From assembly GCA_025200525.1 (NCBI GenBank), contig CM045761.1:204572254-204636253 (forward strand): a stretch of 64,000 nt of DNA. The letters are read 5' to 3'. Numbering within the stretch: the first letter of the stretch is position 1; every line of letters begins with the position of its first letter. Shown here piece by piece: positions 43,736 through 56,900 of this stretch. The stretch is from Camellia lanceoleosa. Lineage: Eukaryota > Streptophyta > Magnoliopsida > Ericales > Theaceae. The notes under the pieces are model-generated. The model was not told where the DNA came from and did not search any database. It saw only the letters and a list, made by a program, of their open reading frames with translations. A program made the translations under genes and the position numbers.

Positions 43736-45891
43736 ATTTATTCTCAAATCAAAGTCCTTTATTGCATAGACTCACTGGAAGAACATTTTTAACACTACTG
43801 TCATTCTTTTTAAGCAACTTTTTTTTAAGCATATGGAACTCTCTATCTCTGCTTTTGGCAGCCAAGTTTATGATGAAATGACTGATGAATCATTGCAAAC
43901 TAACAACACTCAGTTAATAAATTTCTAAAAAGATGCACCAATTATATAAATTATTTCTAGCAACTTCGATTGATCCTTACTTACACCCCCCCCCCCCCCT
44001 TCCAAAAAAAAGAAAAAAAAAAACCAACTTAGGCCTGTTAATTATTCCTTTTTCATGTTCGGATTGGTTTTAATGTTCGAAATAATTTTTATTTTTATAC
44101 TAGTTGTGCTCCAATTGATTACATGAAATAGGTTTCAAATTCTCATTAAGGAAAAAGTTGACAATTGAATTCTTCTTTGTATGTTCAATCATGTTTTCAT
44201 TATTCTTGACCATAAGCAAAATGCTTATCGACGCTTCAGAATTTGATGTTCAATGTTCTCTTTTAAACCTTGATGCTTTTGTTTTCTGTTTTATTCTATC
44301 TCAATCCCACTGAAGTGGTTCTATTTTCTTATTGATAGCTCTTTTGCAGTTGTAGTTGCTTCACTTAGAGAGTCCTGAATCCCCAACAACTAAGAGGCTT
44401 GTGATTGGATCATCGACCAGACTATGCTACATAGATGGTAACGTAACTCAGATCCCTTTCATAAATTCTGTGTTCCTTTACGATATTGCAAATGATTGTG
44501 ATTTTTCATGTTTTGGAAGTCAGACTTTGTTGTTAGGTTGCTAACTTGCTAGAAACTGTGAAAACCCACAAAAATTGCAGCAATGTTTGCGCCACATCGG
44601 GCTAGATAGATTTGTCATTTACCATGAATGGTTTCACTAATAATCTACATTTACTGATGAGCCAATTACACATGACAAAACATTGAATTTGTGGTGTTTT
44701 TAAAATAAGTTTATTTATCTTTGGGTACAACCTGATCGTTCACCAAAAACACAAAATGGAATGAGGGCTTTGGGATTTAGATTTAAATTCCTTACCCCTC
44801 TGCCTACGAAGTCTTGAAGATTTTAAGTTCAAATCTTTAGCCAATAATATATTGTTGGTTATCAAGCCTATTAAAATTTAAAAATATATATATATATAAG
44901 CCACATGTGGCTGATGATGCAACCAACCAACTAAAGAAACCCTCGGACTAGGTAAAATTTTAAACTTGACCTTTCCCATCTGGATTCAGAATTCTGTTTG
45001 TGTCGATTTCTAACTACTTTCAAATTTGCTCCCCTCTGCTCTATAATATATCTATATGTTCAAACATTTTTCTGTATGCATGTTTGCCTAATATGTTGTT
45101 TATGTCAATATCCAGTACAATCGGCTTCAGTGGTGATTTTTCACTTAATGTTAATAGTCTGTTTGTTGCCTTTTTTCATTTTTTTTTCCTTCATCCTCCT
45201 ACTTTATCAAGTGTTGGGAGTAAGTCATTTTTATAAACTTTGGAATCCATGAAATGTAACATCAAATATCATATAGTGTTGTTCATCTGTTTATATGGGA
45301 ATGTTTTTGGTGTCTGAATTTAGAATCTCCTTTTTCCTAAAGATTAGATTGTCAATATTATCCAACTGTATCTTTACCATTCAATTCAGTATTGATAAAA
45401 TGTATTGCTTGCATTTAGTCTTCTCAATAACTTTATTTCCTTCTTCCATTTTGTCGTAAAAGATTATACTTTTCTATCATTGAAAAATCCATGCTTGTTG
45501 AAAAAATGATACTACCAATAGCAATATTTCAATTAATTAGCAATATTTCATGGCAAGAAAAATAAGAAATAGGCAAAGAATCTAAAAGGAATTATGCTGG
45601 TGTTACAAAATAATAATAATAATAAAATCTCAACTCAGGACATTCTCATAGCTCGCAGTCAAAAATTCAATAATCAATGGCATTGAGAAAAGAAAGTTAA
45701 TTTGTTGCTTCGAGTTAAATTATAATCTAGTAGTAAATAAAGCTTATATAAACAACCAAACAAAACCTTTGTCAGCCTATGTCCTAAAATCAATTTATAC
45801 TTCTATCCTAATTGTCTTGAAGCCAACTCACAATTGCCTGTGGCATGGTTTGTATCCGATTCTGTGACCTGTCCACTTACATTTTTCGAAA
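43736..45891. other. Intergenic DNA with an orphan exon-like segment
   Basis: Mostly AT-rich. At about 44350-44436 an AG-preceded, GT-followed open stretch encodes LHLESPESPTTKRLVIGSS-type protein sequence ending before GTAACG. It has the composition of a coding exon, but no neighbouring exon could be joined and I do not recognise it. It may be a captured or relict gene fragment. A C-run is at 43986-44000 and AT repeats are near 44884-44898. Confidence 0.35.
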
Positions 45892-47079
45892 TTAAGTGAG
45901 GAGCTTGCTCAACATGCAGATGCTTTGTGCAATTTCATGCAGTGAACTTGACATTGTCCTTCCTTTGCAGGGAACATGGTTGATAGTTGAGACCTTTGCT
46001 AAAGTAGGAACAAAATGGACAAAAACTTGAACTGAATCCATAAGACCTGGCACCATTCCAATCTTCCTCCACAAGCTGGTATTGAGATCATACATATGAA
46101 TCTCCCCATCAATCCCTTTGGCTCGTAGTTGCAAAAGAAGCCGATCACCATTGAATAGGATTGGAACCCCATTCCTGTAATCATCCTCTGGGCTAGCTAT
46201 GTTAGTGATTCTGGCTCTGATCATCCAACTCTTATTTTTGTAATTGCGAATTACTATTTCTTCCTTTAAAGAAGAGACTATAGTAATCATACATTCAGCA
46301 ACTCCAAACCATACAATCTCTCCAAGTTCAAACTGTGGAGGCTTCTTAATGATGTGACACAGTTCCTTCTCTGTGTGGAATGCAACAATGTCGCCACATT
46401 CTCTAAGCCAGTGCAAACACTGATTTAAGTAAATAGCTTGACAACTCATAAACTCACTATCTTCATATGAAATCGAAGCTTGCCAACTCTTAAACTCACA
46501 GTCTTCATATGCAATCGTTTTGGATTTTCTCCATGAATTTGCATCTGATGCGAATATGTGAAATTCATATTGAATCAGTTGCTCAGACAATGCTTGGCGG
46601 CTCGCAATGGCAACCAACTTGTATTGAGGCAAGATGAATGTGTTTGGTTCAACTGCCAATCCAACATGTCTGCCAAAAGATGAATCTGATGGGTACGATA
46701 TCAATTGGTACGCCATTGTAATTGGATTGCAGACGCAGTAAACATCGGCATCGGAAAACTGGAGAAGAAGGAGGCCATTGGATGAAGCCAAGATTGGGAC
46801 TATGAGAGGTAAGGTTACAGAACGCCCTGGAAGATTCACAGCATGATGAGGAGGGGGGTTGGGAAGGATGTTATAGAAGATTTTAGGATATATATAAGAG
46901 CAATGAAAGAGAGTCGTGAAGTTTCGAGAAGGTGATTGGATTGTGTGTTTCGCAGCAAAGTGATGATCGGAGATGAGAGTATTGAAATTCTTGTTTAAAA
47001 CCTTGCATTGAACTGCAAATTTCAGAGGCAAGTATGATATGATCTCAAGAACAAGATCGTCAACAATGACAGCCATCAT
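45892..47079 (-). CDS. F-box protein, single exon
   Basis: An intact 395-codon frame. The N-terminus (about residues 5-45) fits the F-box: DDLVLEIISYLPLKFAVQCKVLNKNFNTLIS, with Leu/Pro/Leu and the final Leu-Ile-Ser as in plant F-box proteins (given here as the span, residues 7-37). The remainder resembles the F-box-associated region of large plant FBX families, with SSNGLLLL, VCNPIT and WRKIGMVPG elements. Such proteins bind SKP1 through the F-box and act as substrate adaptors of SCF ubiquitin ligases; the target is unknown. A short internal duplication is visible around residues 192-217 (YEDCEFKSWQA / YEDSEFMSCQA). The start is one of two adjacent Met codons. Confidence 0.85.
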   Translation of the reverse strand: MMAVIVDDLVLEIISYLPLKFAVQCKVLNKNFNTLISDHHFAAKHTIQSPSRNFTTLFHCSYIYPKIFYNILPNPPPHHAVNLPGRSVTLPLIVPILASSNGLLLLQFSDADVYCVCNPITMAYQLISYPSDSSFGRHVGLAVEPNTFILPQYKLVAIASRQALSEQLIQYEFHIFASDANSWRKSKTIAYEDCEFKSWQASISYEDSEFMSCQAIYLNQCLHWLRECGDIVAFHTEKELCHIIKKPPQFELGEIVWFGVAECMITIVSSLKEEIVIRNYKNKSWMIRARITNIASPEDDYRNGVPILFNGDRLLLQLRAKGIDGEIHMYDLNTSLWRKIGMVPGLMDSVQVFVHFVPTLAKVSTINHVPCKGRTMSSSLHEIAQSICMLSKLLT

Positions 47080-47968
47080 GTGTGTATTTCTTCGCTTCAG
47101 ATTGGCACCAATGTCTATGTCTGTCCTGAAAAACCCAAGAGTTATTTTTAAGTTAAAATTTGATGTTGATTTAATATCCGAAGAGTTCTAGTTGGGTTGA
47201 AATTCTATCCGAAGAAGGAGAAAGAAAACAGAATGGGATTATGCTTCCATTGCATGGGTTGTAAAGATCACATTGGATATCCAATTTAGATTCGAGACTT
47301 TTGTCAATCCCTCTCATCTTAGGTTTATGTCTTAGGATGGGGCTCAAAAAATCTTTATTAGGATATAGTTTCTGGTTATAAGAAATTAAATAGATATGTA
47401 ATTGAAATTAAAAATTAATTAAATAAAATTTGGAAACTTAGTAGTTATAATCCTTTAGGATATGTGTTGCAATATTAGGCCGGGTTTGTACTCCTGTTTC
47501 ATAAAATATGCCTTACAATAAAATGTAAATAAAAAAATAAAAAAGAAAAAGAAAAGGAAAAAAAAGATGACAAGTCAGAAGATAAACCATGGGAACTACC
47601 AAAACAAAGCTCCTACAAATACGCATAGACCACCAAAAACTAGACAGCCTCTCTCACATATAGGATGTGTAGATTCTTCAAAATCTGTCCGTACAATCCA
47701 GTTTCAGTTCCGTTAACAGAGAAGAAGAAGAAGAAGAAGAAGAAGGGGGGAAAAAAAGAAAAAGAAAAAATCGAACCGTTCTCAACATCATCAAGTCAAA
47801 ACCCAGCACAATGGTCCTTTGTTCATCAGGAGCCACCATACCCACACATTGTCATACATTAGTTTTTTTTATATTTTTTTTCAAAGATTTCTAGGATATA
47901 GATTCTGTGTGTGTGTGTGTGTGTGTACGTGTTTGTATGTGTGAAGGTGTTGAATTGAGGTATAGAAA
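47080..47968. promoter_or_regulatory. Divergent intergenic region between the F-box gene and the second MLO gene
   Basis: About 890 bp that must carry upstream sequences of both genes. It has a (GAA)n run at 47720-47744, A-rich tracts, and a (GT)n run at 47909-47930 in the probable MLO 5' leader. No clear TATA element. Confidence 0.45.
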
Positions 47969-50900
47969 ATGGCGGGAGGAGGAGGTGCTAATGGAAGGGA
48001 GCTCGATCAGACACCGACATGGGCAGTAGCATTGGTTTGTGCGGTCATCATTCTAATCTCTATTTTGTTGGAGAAACTTCTACACCACGTTGGTGAGGTA
48101 ATTCTCTATAATATTATTATTCTTCTTCTGTCAACAATGCTGTTTTATTTTATCAACAATTTTCTTTTAAACAATTCAAGAGATGCCCTTTTTTTTTTCT
48201 TTTTTCTTTTTTTTTTCTTCTTTTTTTCCTTTCAATTTTGGGAGATTAGGTAATCTTCATTTTTTTCAGTGTTTGAAATTTGTTGATATATATATATATA
48301 TATATAAAATCTGCATGTTGGATTGATTGTAAATTTGTAATTCTTGGTGGCGTGAAGTTCTGGTTTTCTTCTCTTTTGGGGCTGTTGAAATTGAATTCAA
48401 ACAAAAAGGAAAGGGGAAAAAAAAAGAGCAGAAAGAAATTATCAGAAGAGGTTTCTTGAGAATACCCTTATTTTTTATTTTGTGTTTATTTAAATTATTT
48501 ATTCAATAGATTATTCACCTAAGACTCAAGGTAACACATTGTTTCTCTAGAACTGTTTTGTTTCTGTTGTGGAAAATGACATCCATAAGTTGGTGGATTG
48601 CTAAGGAAAACGATCAGATTGAAGAGTTGTTCTTCTTTTCCATATGATGAATTTTGGGTTCGAAACTCAATCACACAGAAAGCTTTTCTCAATGCTGGAC
48701 TGAACAATGAAAGAATAAAAAAATCAAATCTCTACTGCTTGGAATTTTTATGTTTCACATCTATTTTTAGTTTCTTCATTGGTTTCTCTCCTATAAGAAA
48801 CAATGTTTCTTTTCAGTGGTTTAGGCAAAGACGCAAGAAACCTATGCTGGAAGCGCTCGAGAAAATTAAAGCCGGTAACTACATGAGCACTTGATCCTAA
48901 GATATAATACTTTTAAAATAGTTATGAAGTTATATGGGTTGTTGGTTTTTGCAATTGATTTTTTTCATGTGTTTCTCTTATTCTTAGTAAGCTATCTTCT
49001 TCTTGATTAATTTTTGCAGAGCTTATGGTTCTTGGATTTATTTCCCTACTCTTGACATTTGGCCAACAGTACATTGCCAACATCTGTATTCCCATAAAGC
49101 TCGCAGACACAATGTTGCCATGCCCCATGAAACATCCTCCCCAGCACCATGGACCAGAGCTTAATTTGCCTCATGAGCCTGATGAGCTTAATGCGCCTCA
49201 TGAGCCTAAACATGTGCCTGATGAACATAATTTGCCTCTTGAGCCTAAACATGAGCCTGAACATGTGGCCGAACATCATAGGAGGCTTCTATGGTATGAG
49301 CATAGATTTTTAGCAGGTGATAGTCCAGCTTCAGGTTGCAAGAAGGTTAGTGTCTTGTTCAGTAGGTGATTTTTAAATCTCGATTTTGATCTTTTTGGTC
49401 TGTTGCAACAGAAAGATTGTATCTTCAAGTATATCTTATGCATATGCACTAAATTTATAGAAAAGGGGGAATTCAAAGGTTCAAGTACTGAACAAATTTC
49501 AAGATGAAACTTCTTTGTTTATTCAATTTGTGGATAACTTGACGTTGATATATATATGTATATAAAAGACTAATAGAAGAACTACATTATATGTTCTCTT
49601 TTCTTTCATCACCCACACATCCCCAGCCAAATTTGCTCCATTTTGACCATGTCTCAACATTACCATTTCCTGTAGGTTGGTTTAAAAGCCCCATTCACAC
49701 ACTAGGACTAGTTCAGATGAGAGCTTGAAACCATTAGATTGAAGTTTGATTCAGTGAATGCCAATGTTGTATGAAATCACAGATTTCGTGATTCTGGCTT
49801 AATTTCATTGGTTCCTCACTTCGAAGTTTTTGAACCTCAATTGTTCATCTAAATATCCTTCCTCCTGCAATTTAGTGTACCTTTCATCTTATTATTATAG
49901 CTTGTTTGCAGAGGCCGTGTTATGTGAGTTGGCCTTTGAACTACTCCACATGCTGGTTTACTGAGGGGATGGGATTGTGAAAAGGATGGTCAGAATGTAT
50001 TCTACATAATGGAGAGCGATTCAGGTGGATGTTGTGCAAAGAACCAAAAATGGGCGGACTAATTGTTTTGGTTCTGTTTTTTTATCAACATTAGGGATGA
50101 TTAGATATTGGATTTAAGAGCATGATTATGTGGGTCAATAGAAAACCAATAAGTTATTAGGAATGGGTGAAAATGATGCAAGTTGGAGGTTATGGAAGGA
50201 AGAAAAGGAGACTGAAGAAGATAGCCAATGAGGGCATAGATATTTATTGGGAAAGATTTATTTCTCAAGTGTTAAACAAGTGCTTAACTTTCTACAAAAT
50301 AAGTCATGTTACATGTAGATTTTTCATTGTTGACCACATATAGTTTCATTGATACTGTTTGTGGGGCAGTACCTTTGAAATCCAGAAAATGATTTTTGTT
50401 TGATGTCTGTCTGATACATTGATATGCCTTGGGCCATTAGGGCCTATTTAGTTGTGTTTTTGTGTTCTTCATTTGTCATTTTTGTTTTTCGTGTTTTCGG
50501 AAACAAAACAATGAACTCTTATGCAGATTGTTCCAACTTTTATGTTGTCAAGGTTAACAACTATAATATTATTGTTTTTGTGTTGATTGCATGAAGGTCT
50601 CTTCTTCCCATGTCATGACTAATGCACTTCTTATCAATAGGGGTACGTGCCACTTATATCTGTCCACGGATTACATCAGTTACACATCTTCATATTCTTT
50701 TTGGCAGTCTTTCATGTTATATACAGCGCAATAACAATGATGCTTGGGAGATTGAAGGTGAGTTTCAGATAATTGCTTTGAGTGTTTCTGTTCTAATACT
50801 TCATGTTTTGTTATTTATATGGAATAGCAGAATAAAAGTGACATGAGGGGTTCAGACTTCAAAATTACCTTGGATTGCCTTATATTATCCTTGGAAAATG

Positions 50901-53900
50901 TCACGACCCAAACCCGGCCCTATGGGTTTAGCACCGTAACCGGCCAGTAATCCGAGATTACCGAAGGCCTGCTGAACAGTAATACAGTAAAACAGAGTAC
51001 AGGGCCTGGCGGAAGCCAATACAGTAATTAAACAATGTCCAATGAGCTGTGGCAGTCTGTATGCAAAAAGATCTTTCATACATATGCATTCAACAGTCGG
51101 TACAGTACAGTACAGTCGATACAATAATCACAGTCATTCAGTACAGGGACTCAATCCCCACTTGACTATACAGTAAACACTCAGTTAAAACAACAGTAAG
51201 ACAGTATAGTAGGGGAAGTACTAAAACACCCCTAAGCCTTGGCATTAGGCTCGGAACCTCGCGGTGAGGCACATAGGCTGGCTTGACAAAACTGGAGTAA
51301 CCCTGACGCTTCTAGCCGCAGTCTGGTGCCTGTACACCTACATATATATATGAGCAGTGAGCTAAAGCCCAGTGAATAACATAATGCATAAAGGGTTAAG
51401 AATGAATGTCCTTCCAGTATATTGAAAACGATCATTTCAATCAGTTTATCAGTCATTCAGTTTGTGGCTCATGTTTCAGGCCATAACAGTTATTCACCAA
51501 ACAAAGGATATGTGGTACATCCATTGGCATTCAAGATATAGTGAAACGACGGTTCCAAACTTGGGAACCGATTCGATTAGACAAGTCCACCCGTTCATAG
51601 ACCGTCGGTAGCAACTATTTGTCAAACGGTAGCGAAGAATAGAAACAAGCGAGGTGCCAAGGATGCCACAAAGATAGTTCGAAAATAGGACATACATTCA
51701 TTCGTAAATAGTTGATTCGAAGAAATCATATGTGGTACATCCATAAGCAAAAGCAAGATAAGAAACAAGAGGGTCTAAAAGACCTAAGGTCATTGGTGGC
51801 CAACCAATCAAGAATGAGTGGTTCCAACAAGGAACCGAGAGATCTCTATAACAAGATGTGGATTCAAGAGGTGGCTCCCATTGTAGCACTTAGTTAGAGA
51901 TTCTAGAGGTGGCTCGATTAGCACTTTGCTCCGTGTCGAAACAACAAGAATGATAATGCTAAGGATGCCACGATATAGTTCGGTTCAATAACATTTGAGT
52001 CAATAAAAGTTCGATTCAATAAGCAATTCGCCCAAGAGATAGTTCGATGGCGATTCAATAAGCGAATACAAGAAATGATTGAGAAGATAGTCATTTTGGA
52101 ACATATCTTTATACGATTGTTACTCACAGAGTTACGGCTCTGATAGCTAGAGCGTCCTCGGTAAGCCAACCCTACACAAGATATCTGGTGATGAACACAC
52201 ACTAAGCTATACGGTTGGGAAAGATCAATAACTTAATCCCTAATTGCCTCGGTGTGTTCTACATCTATATCCTCATTAAGATGTCTTAAACTAGGCCTAA
52301 GAATGCCTAGAATGGAATGAGGATGCAAAAATACACTTGGAAGGCATTTTTCAAAAGTTCTTTGAAAATAGGCTCCTCGCCGAGCGAGCCTTCCTTCGCC
52401 GAGCGAGATTGCAAAATCAAGGATTCGCCGAGCGAACAATCCTTCGCCGAGCGGTTCGATGAAACAAGAAAATATCTTGGATGCTCGATTTTTACGCTTG
52501 AGCCACCAATCTCTCGCTCGAGCGTGGCTCAGAGCAAACGTTGGTCGCTCGAGCGAGGAATTCTTCGCTCGAGCGAAGAAGCCAAATCTGGAATTTCCAG
52601 ATTTGCCTCCCAAGCTCAAACCAAGCATTCAATCACTCTTAACTCAACCTCTTGGGCCCAAATTCTGGAAAACAAAATTAAACTCAATATACAACAAGTT
52701 TTAAAGCTCAATTTGAGAATTCAAAGCCCAATGGAGTCAATTAAAGTCAAGTTTCAAACCCATTTTATGAACATGAAGAACATGCAAACAAGCATGAAAT
52801 TAAACCATTCAAAGCTCCAATTTGATACTCTAAAGAGCCAAATCTTTCAAAACATGATGAGTTCATGGTCTCTTGTAGAAATATGGGCATGCATGTACAA
52901 TTTTGCCATGGAAACAATTCATAACTCAACAATTCAAGCATGCATGCATGATATTTGCTATAATCCAACATATTTGAACTCAATCATGACTTAGTTCTAC
53001 AATGAAGCATGAATCATGCAAGAACTTGTTCAATGACAACAACAAGAAGATGGAGTTTCCTACCTTAGTCTTGTATTCAAGGTTTGGAGGCTCAATTTGA
53101 CAATTCTTCAACAATTTCTTCAAGATTCAAGACAACTTCCCAAGTTGAGTTTAATTCTCTCACTCTCTCTCTAATTCTCTAACTTGGTCGGCCATGAGTG
53201 AGGGAAAGGGCTGGGAAATGTTGTCTCTAAGTATATACAAGACTCAAATTGTCTAAAGTAGTGGCCACTAGGTGGCATTTTGGCAAATACACCAATTTAA
53301 GCAATTTAACTCATTTCGATCTAATTTAATCTAGTTAAATCATACCAAATCAATTTCCAATTAAATATGCCATAAAATCACATCAATTATGATGATTATA
53401 AAACATTAATCCATTTCTGATTCGGCCGCCGATAAGGCCTTCAATTAGCAGTTTAAACGTAAACACACGAACAGATAATTAAACAGTCGAACAGATGGAA
53501 ATGCAATACAATAGGCACACTACCACTTCAATCGATCATTCAATATTTCAGTTGCTTCGATTATCAGTCACAAGCAGTCTCAATTTCACAGTAATCGGTA
53601 ATAAATCAGTGGTCAGTGATTAATCAATAATCGGTAACGAGGGTTGTTACAGTCTCCCCTCCTTATAAAGAGTTTAGTCCTCTAAACTCGAATCAACATA
53701 TGACAACAGAGATGATGCCTAACATAACGGTAACTTTCATTCTTAACAGGAGTGTAATCACATTCATAAACAGGTTCATGATCCAATCTTAATCTTAGCA
53801 ATGCACAGAAACAGAATTAGAAATCACGTATAAGGATTGGGGTTCATATTAAAATGTAATCTTATGACCGACAGACTTGATCAGGATGATTCAGATACAT

Positions 53901-56900
53901 TTCATTTTCATATTTACATCGAGCATACGTAGATGCACAATTCTTGCTTAAGTATATCTGGCAGAATCTGAATCTGATCACAGACAATCTGATCATGAGC
54001 AGTCTGATATAGAATAGATATAGTCAGGTGAGCCCCCATGACGAGGCCTCGATGCAGAACATGAGTGAGCAGATATAAGTTCCTTAAAGGAACCTCCGAT
54101 ACCGGGCAGCTAACATATATTACATAATACCAAGAGTCACGAATATATAACAGGGATCAAACAATCGTTCAGTATATAGCATATAGCAATCAGAAACAAA
54201 ATTCATTTCGTGACATATCTGATTACCCAAGAGTACATATGAGATCTGATATAGTAGTAGCGATGTCGATGCGGTGACAATACAAGAATAACGATAGCGA
54301 TAAATAATCTGATGCTTGATAGCGATAACAATAAAGATAGTAGTATTCGCACTACTTATATCAAATACTTATCGAGTTACTGATTTGCACTAGTTTGATT
54401 TCATAAGTAATTTCCGTTAAGTTCTGAGATTCGATTTATTCAATTTCGAGTCTTTCATTCAGTCTTTGTCCAATTCGGTTCTCAGTTCAGTAACCCATCA
54501 CAGTCAGTCCAGTTCATTCGGGAGTTATCGGGAACATAAGGCGATTTTATGCGTTACTCTATGGCGATGGCGTAATCGGAGGTAAGCATCCATTTACTAT
54601 CCATCGCCCATTCCCCACAAATTGACCATATCGCATGGCAATGCGAAGCGATTATCTGATTACATATACTTCGGGCGGGTCGAGTTATCAATCAAAACCG
54701 ATGCATTGTCAACAAATCCCATCAGTTCTGAAGTACAGTAATCACCAAGACAATCATTTCCTAGTCAAACAAGTTCATGGTCGGAACGATAATACCGGGT
54801 AAGTAAGCACATGGCATGTACCCAGTTTTCCCTACATTGCAAGCAATAAGGTAATAACTATCAATAAGAGTTTTCTCAAGTCAATTCGATGAAAGTTCGA
54901 CTAGGTCATTTCAGATGTAAGTTCTGTCCAATCATATCAAGTAAAAGTTCGAAGCGCAAGCATCGAACATAAGTTCCATCCGTTTACACAATTTGTCTGA
55001 GTTCATCATTCATCAAACTTACATCCGAGTTCGGTACCATTACAGTTCATATCAAAGTAGTACAGATCATACACAATATGCTCCCCCCAATAAGTTTACG
55101 GGCAATGCACAGGCATACAGTTCTTCATATCGAGAGGTAAGCATCACAGTCAATATAGCAGTTTTCCAAATAAATCCTTCATAAAGGCTCACGGTACACG
55201 GTAATATGTCACACAAGGTTCTTGGTGACACATAACAGTGAGTTATCATACGAGGGTTCCAGATCAGTCATATAGTCATTAAAACATAGACTCGCAGATC
55301 AACTCAAGCAGTTATGTCGATTTTCCACAAACCCGTTTCACAGTCTAGAGTTTATCACTTGGGGTCTTTATTCAGTCACGCAGTTACAGAGTCATAGTCC
55401 CAAGGGTTAACGCATCATACGAATTCATCAATCATTCCGAGTAAGGGTACAGTCATATATATGCATGTTCAGAATCTACTAACAGTCCCAATGCAGATTC
55501 ACGGGTTCAATGTACAATGTAAAATAGTTCCTCCAGATACAATAGTTAAGGTAATAAATCCGAAGTCTACTCAGTTTAATAACATCCTTAAGCAAAGGTA
55601 TGCAGATGTGCACATAAGTTCAAACAGCTTTCAGAGCATAGGTAATTGCGAACACAAGGTTTACAGCGTTGTACATATAGTTCGCATCAACAGCAGGTTT
55701 CAAGAGATTTCCTCAATCACAGTCCATTCCTCTCAGTCTTAACAGTATTACAAGCATGGAACATATATACAGGTATGAGTTCCAAGATCAGTTTCCGTGT
55801 AGGCATTCGTTCACCAATTCATAAGTTCATCTTTACAAACCAATATGGGTTCTTAATTTCAGCAGTCTCACACACACAAACAGATAAGGACACTGGTGGG
55901 GTATCCTATTCATTCCCATGGAATTTACCAAGAATTTCTGATTCGAAGCAACGTTGGCCGAACGTGATTCCAATCAGACTTTCAAGGTCATTCTACAAAG
56001 GCATGAGACTCTATAGTTTAACATTTCACAAAATAAGTTTCCTCCATGCCCACATATTCTCATAATTCAACAGTTCTAGTACAGGTCAAAAGGTTACACC
56101 CGTCAGTTCACATTCAGTTGTTACCATACGGTATAAGGACCTAACTCAGCAAGTTCTCGCCGTTCACAAGCCCTAACAATTCTCAGTATACGGTTCATAA
56201 TTCCAGTAGTTCAATTAGTTCAGTCAATATGTTCGCAGTCTATACCAAGTTACGGAATATACGATTCCCACACAAACGTTCGTATAAGCAATTTCATCTA
56301 TATAAGGTAATACTGCTGATCATTTTCACTTTCACATTACTGTTTCATTCCTTCGATTCGATTGGCGATGTTAATGTTAAGTTGGATATTTCAATGTTGC
56401 TACGTTATCTCAGACATTATACTCTATCCAGGCCATCTACACACTTAGACGGTTTTAAAACGTCGATTCAGTCAAACACATCTAGGTCACGCCCACCTTC
56501 AGTTCTTTTCTAGTCTTCGGTAGTCAGTATCTACCATGTGGGGTGCCTATCACACAAGCTAGGTAAATTTTACCTCACATTCAATTACAGTCTTATCACC
56601 TTATTCAGGTTGTCCAAGCTCGGGTATTTTCCTATCTCGGATACATTCGGGAAAGTATTTTTCGAAAAACAACTTCACATATTTTCTCAGCTTTTAAACC
56701 CAAGTCTCAGTTTTCAGTAGTTCGGTACCTTCCAGAAATTCCGGTGGTTCCAGTTTAATTGGGTTTCTGTATCAGTATCATCAATTCATATTCAGTTGGT
56801 TCAGGCACGTATGTCTGCCTTTATTCTCTCAGAGTTTCGATTAAGGCCTCAGTCATTCATTCTAGCCTATTACTCCTCAGATTAGAGGTTTCAGTTCTTT

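Noticed and set aside
51232..51456. 74-codon minus-strand frame identical at 57688-57912
   Set aside because: Identity is due to the LTR pair of element E, not protein conservation.
52317..52994. 225-codon open frame in the left LTR of element E, partly repeated at 59162-59443
   Set aside because: It lies inside an LTR, is not conserved between the two LTRs beyond the near-identical block, and shows no domain.
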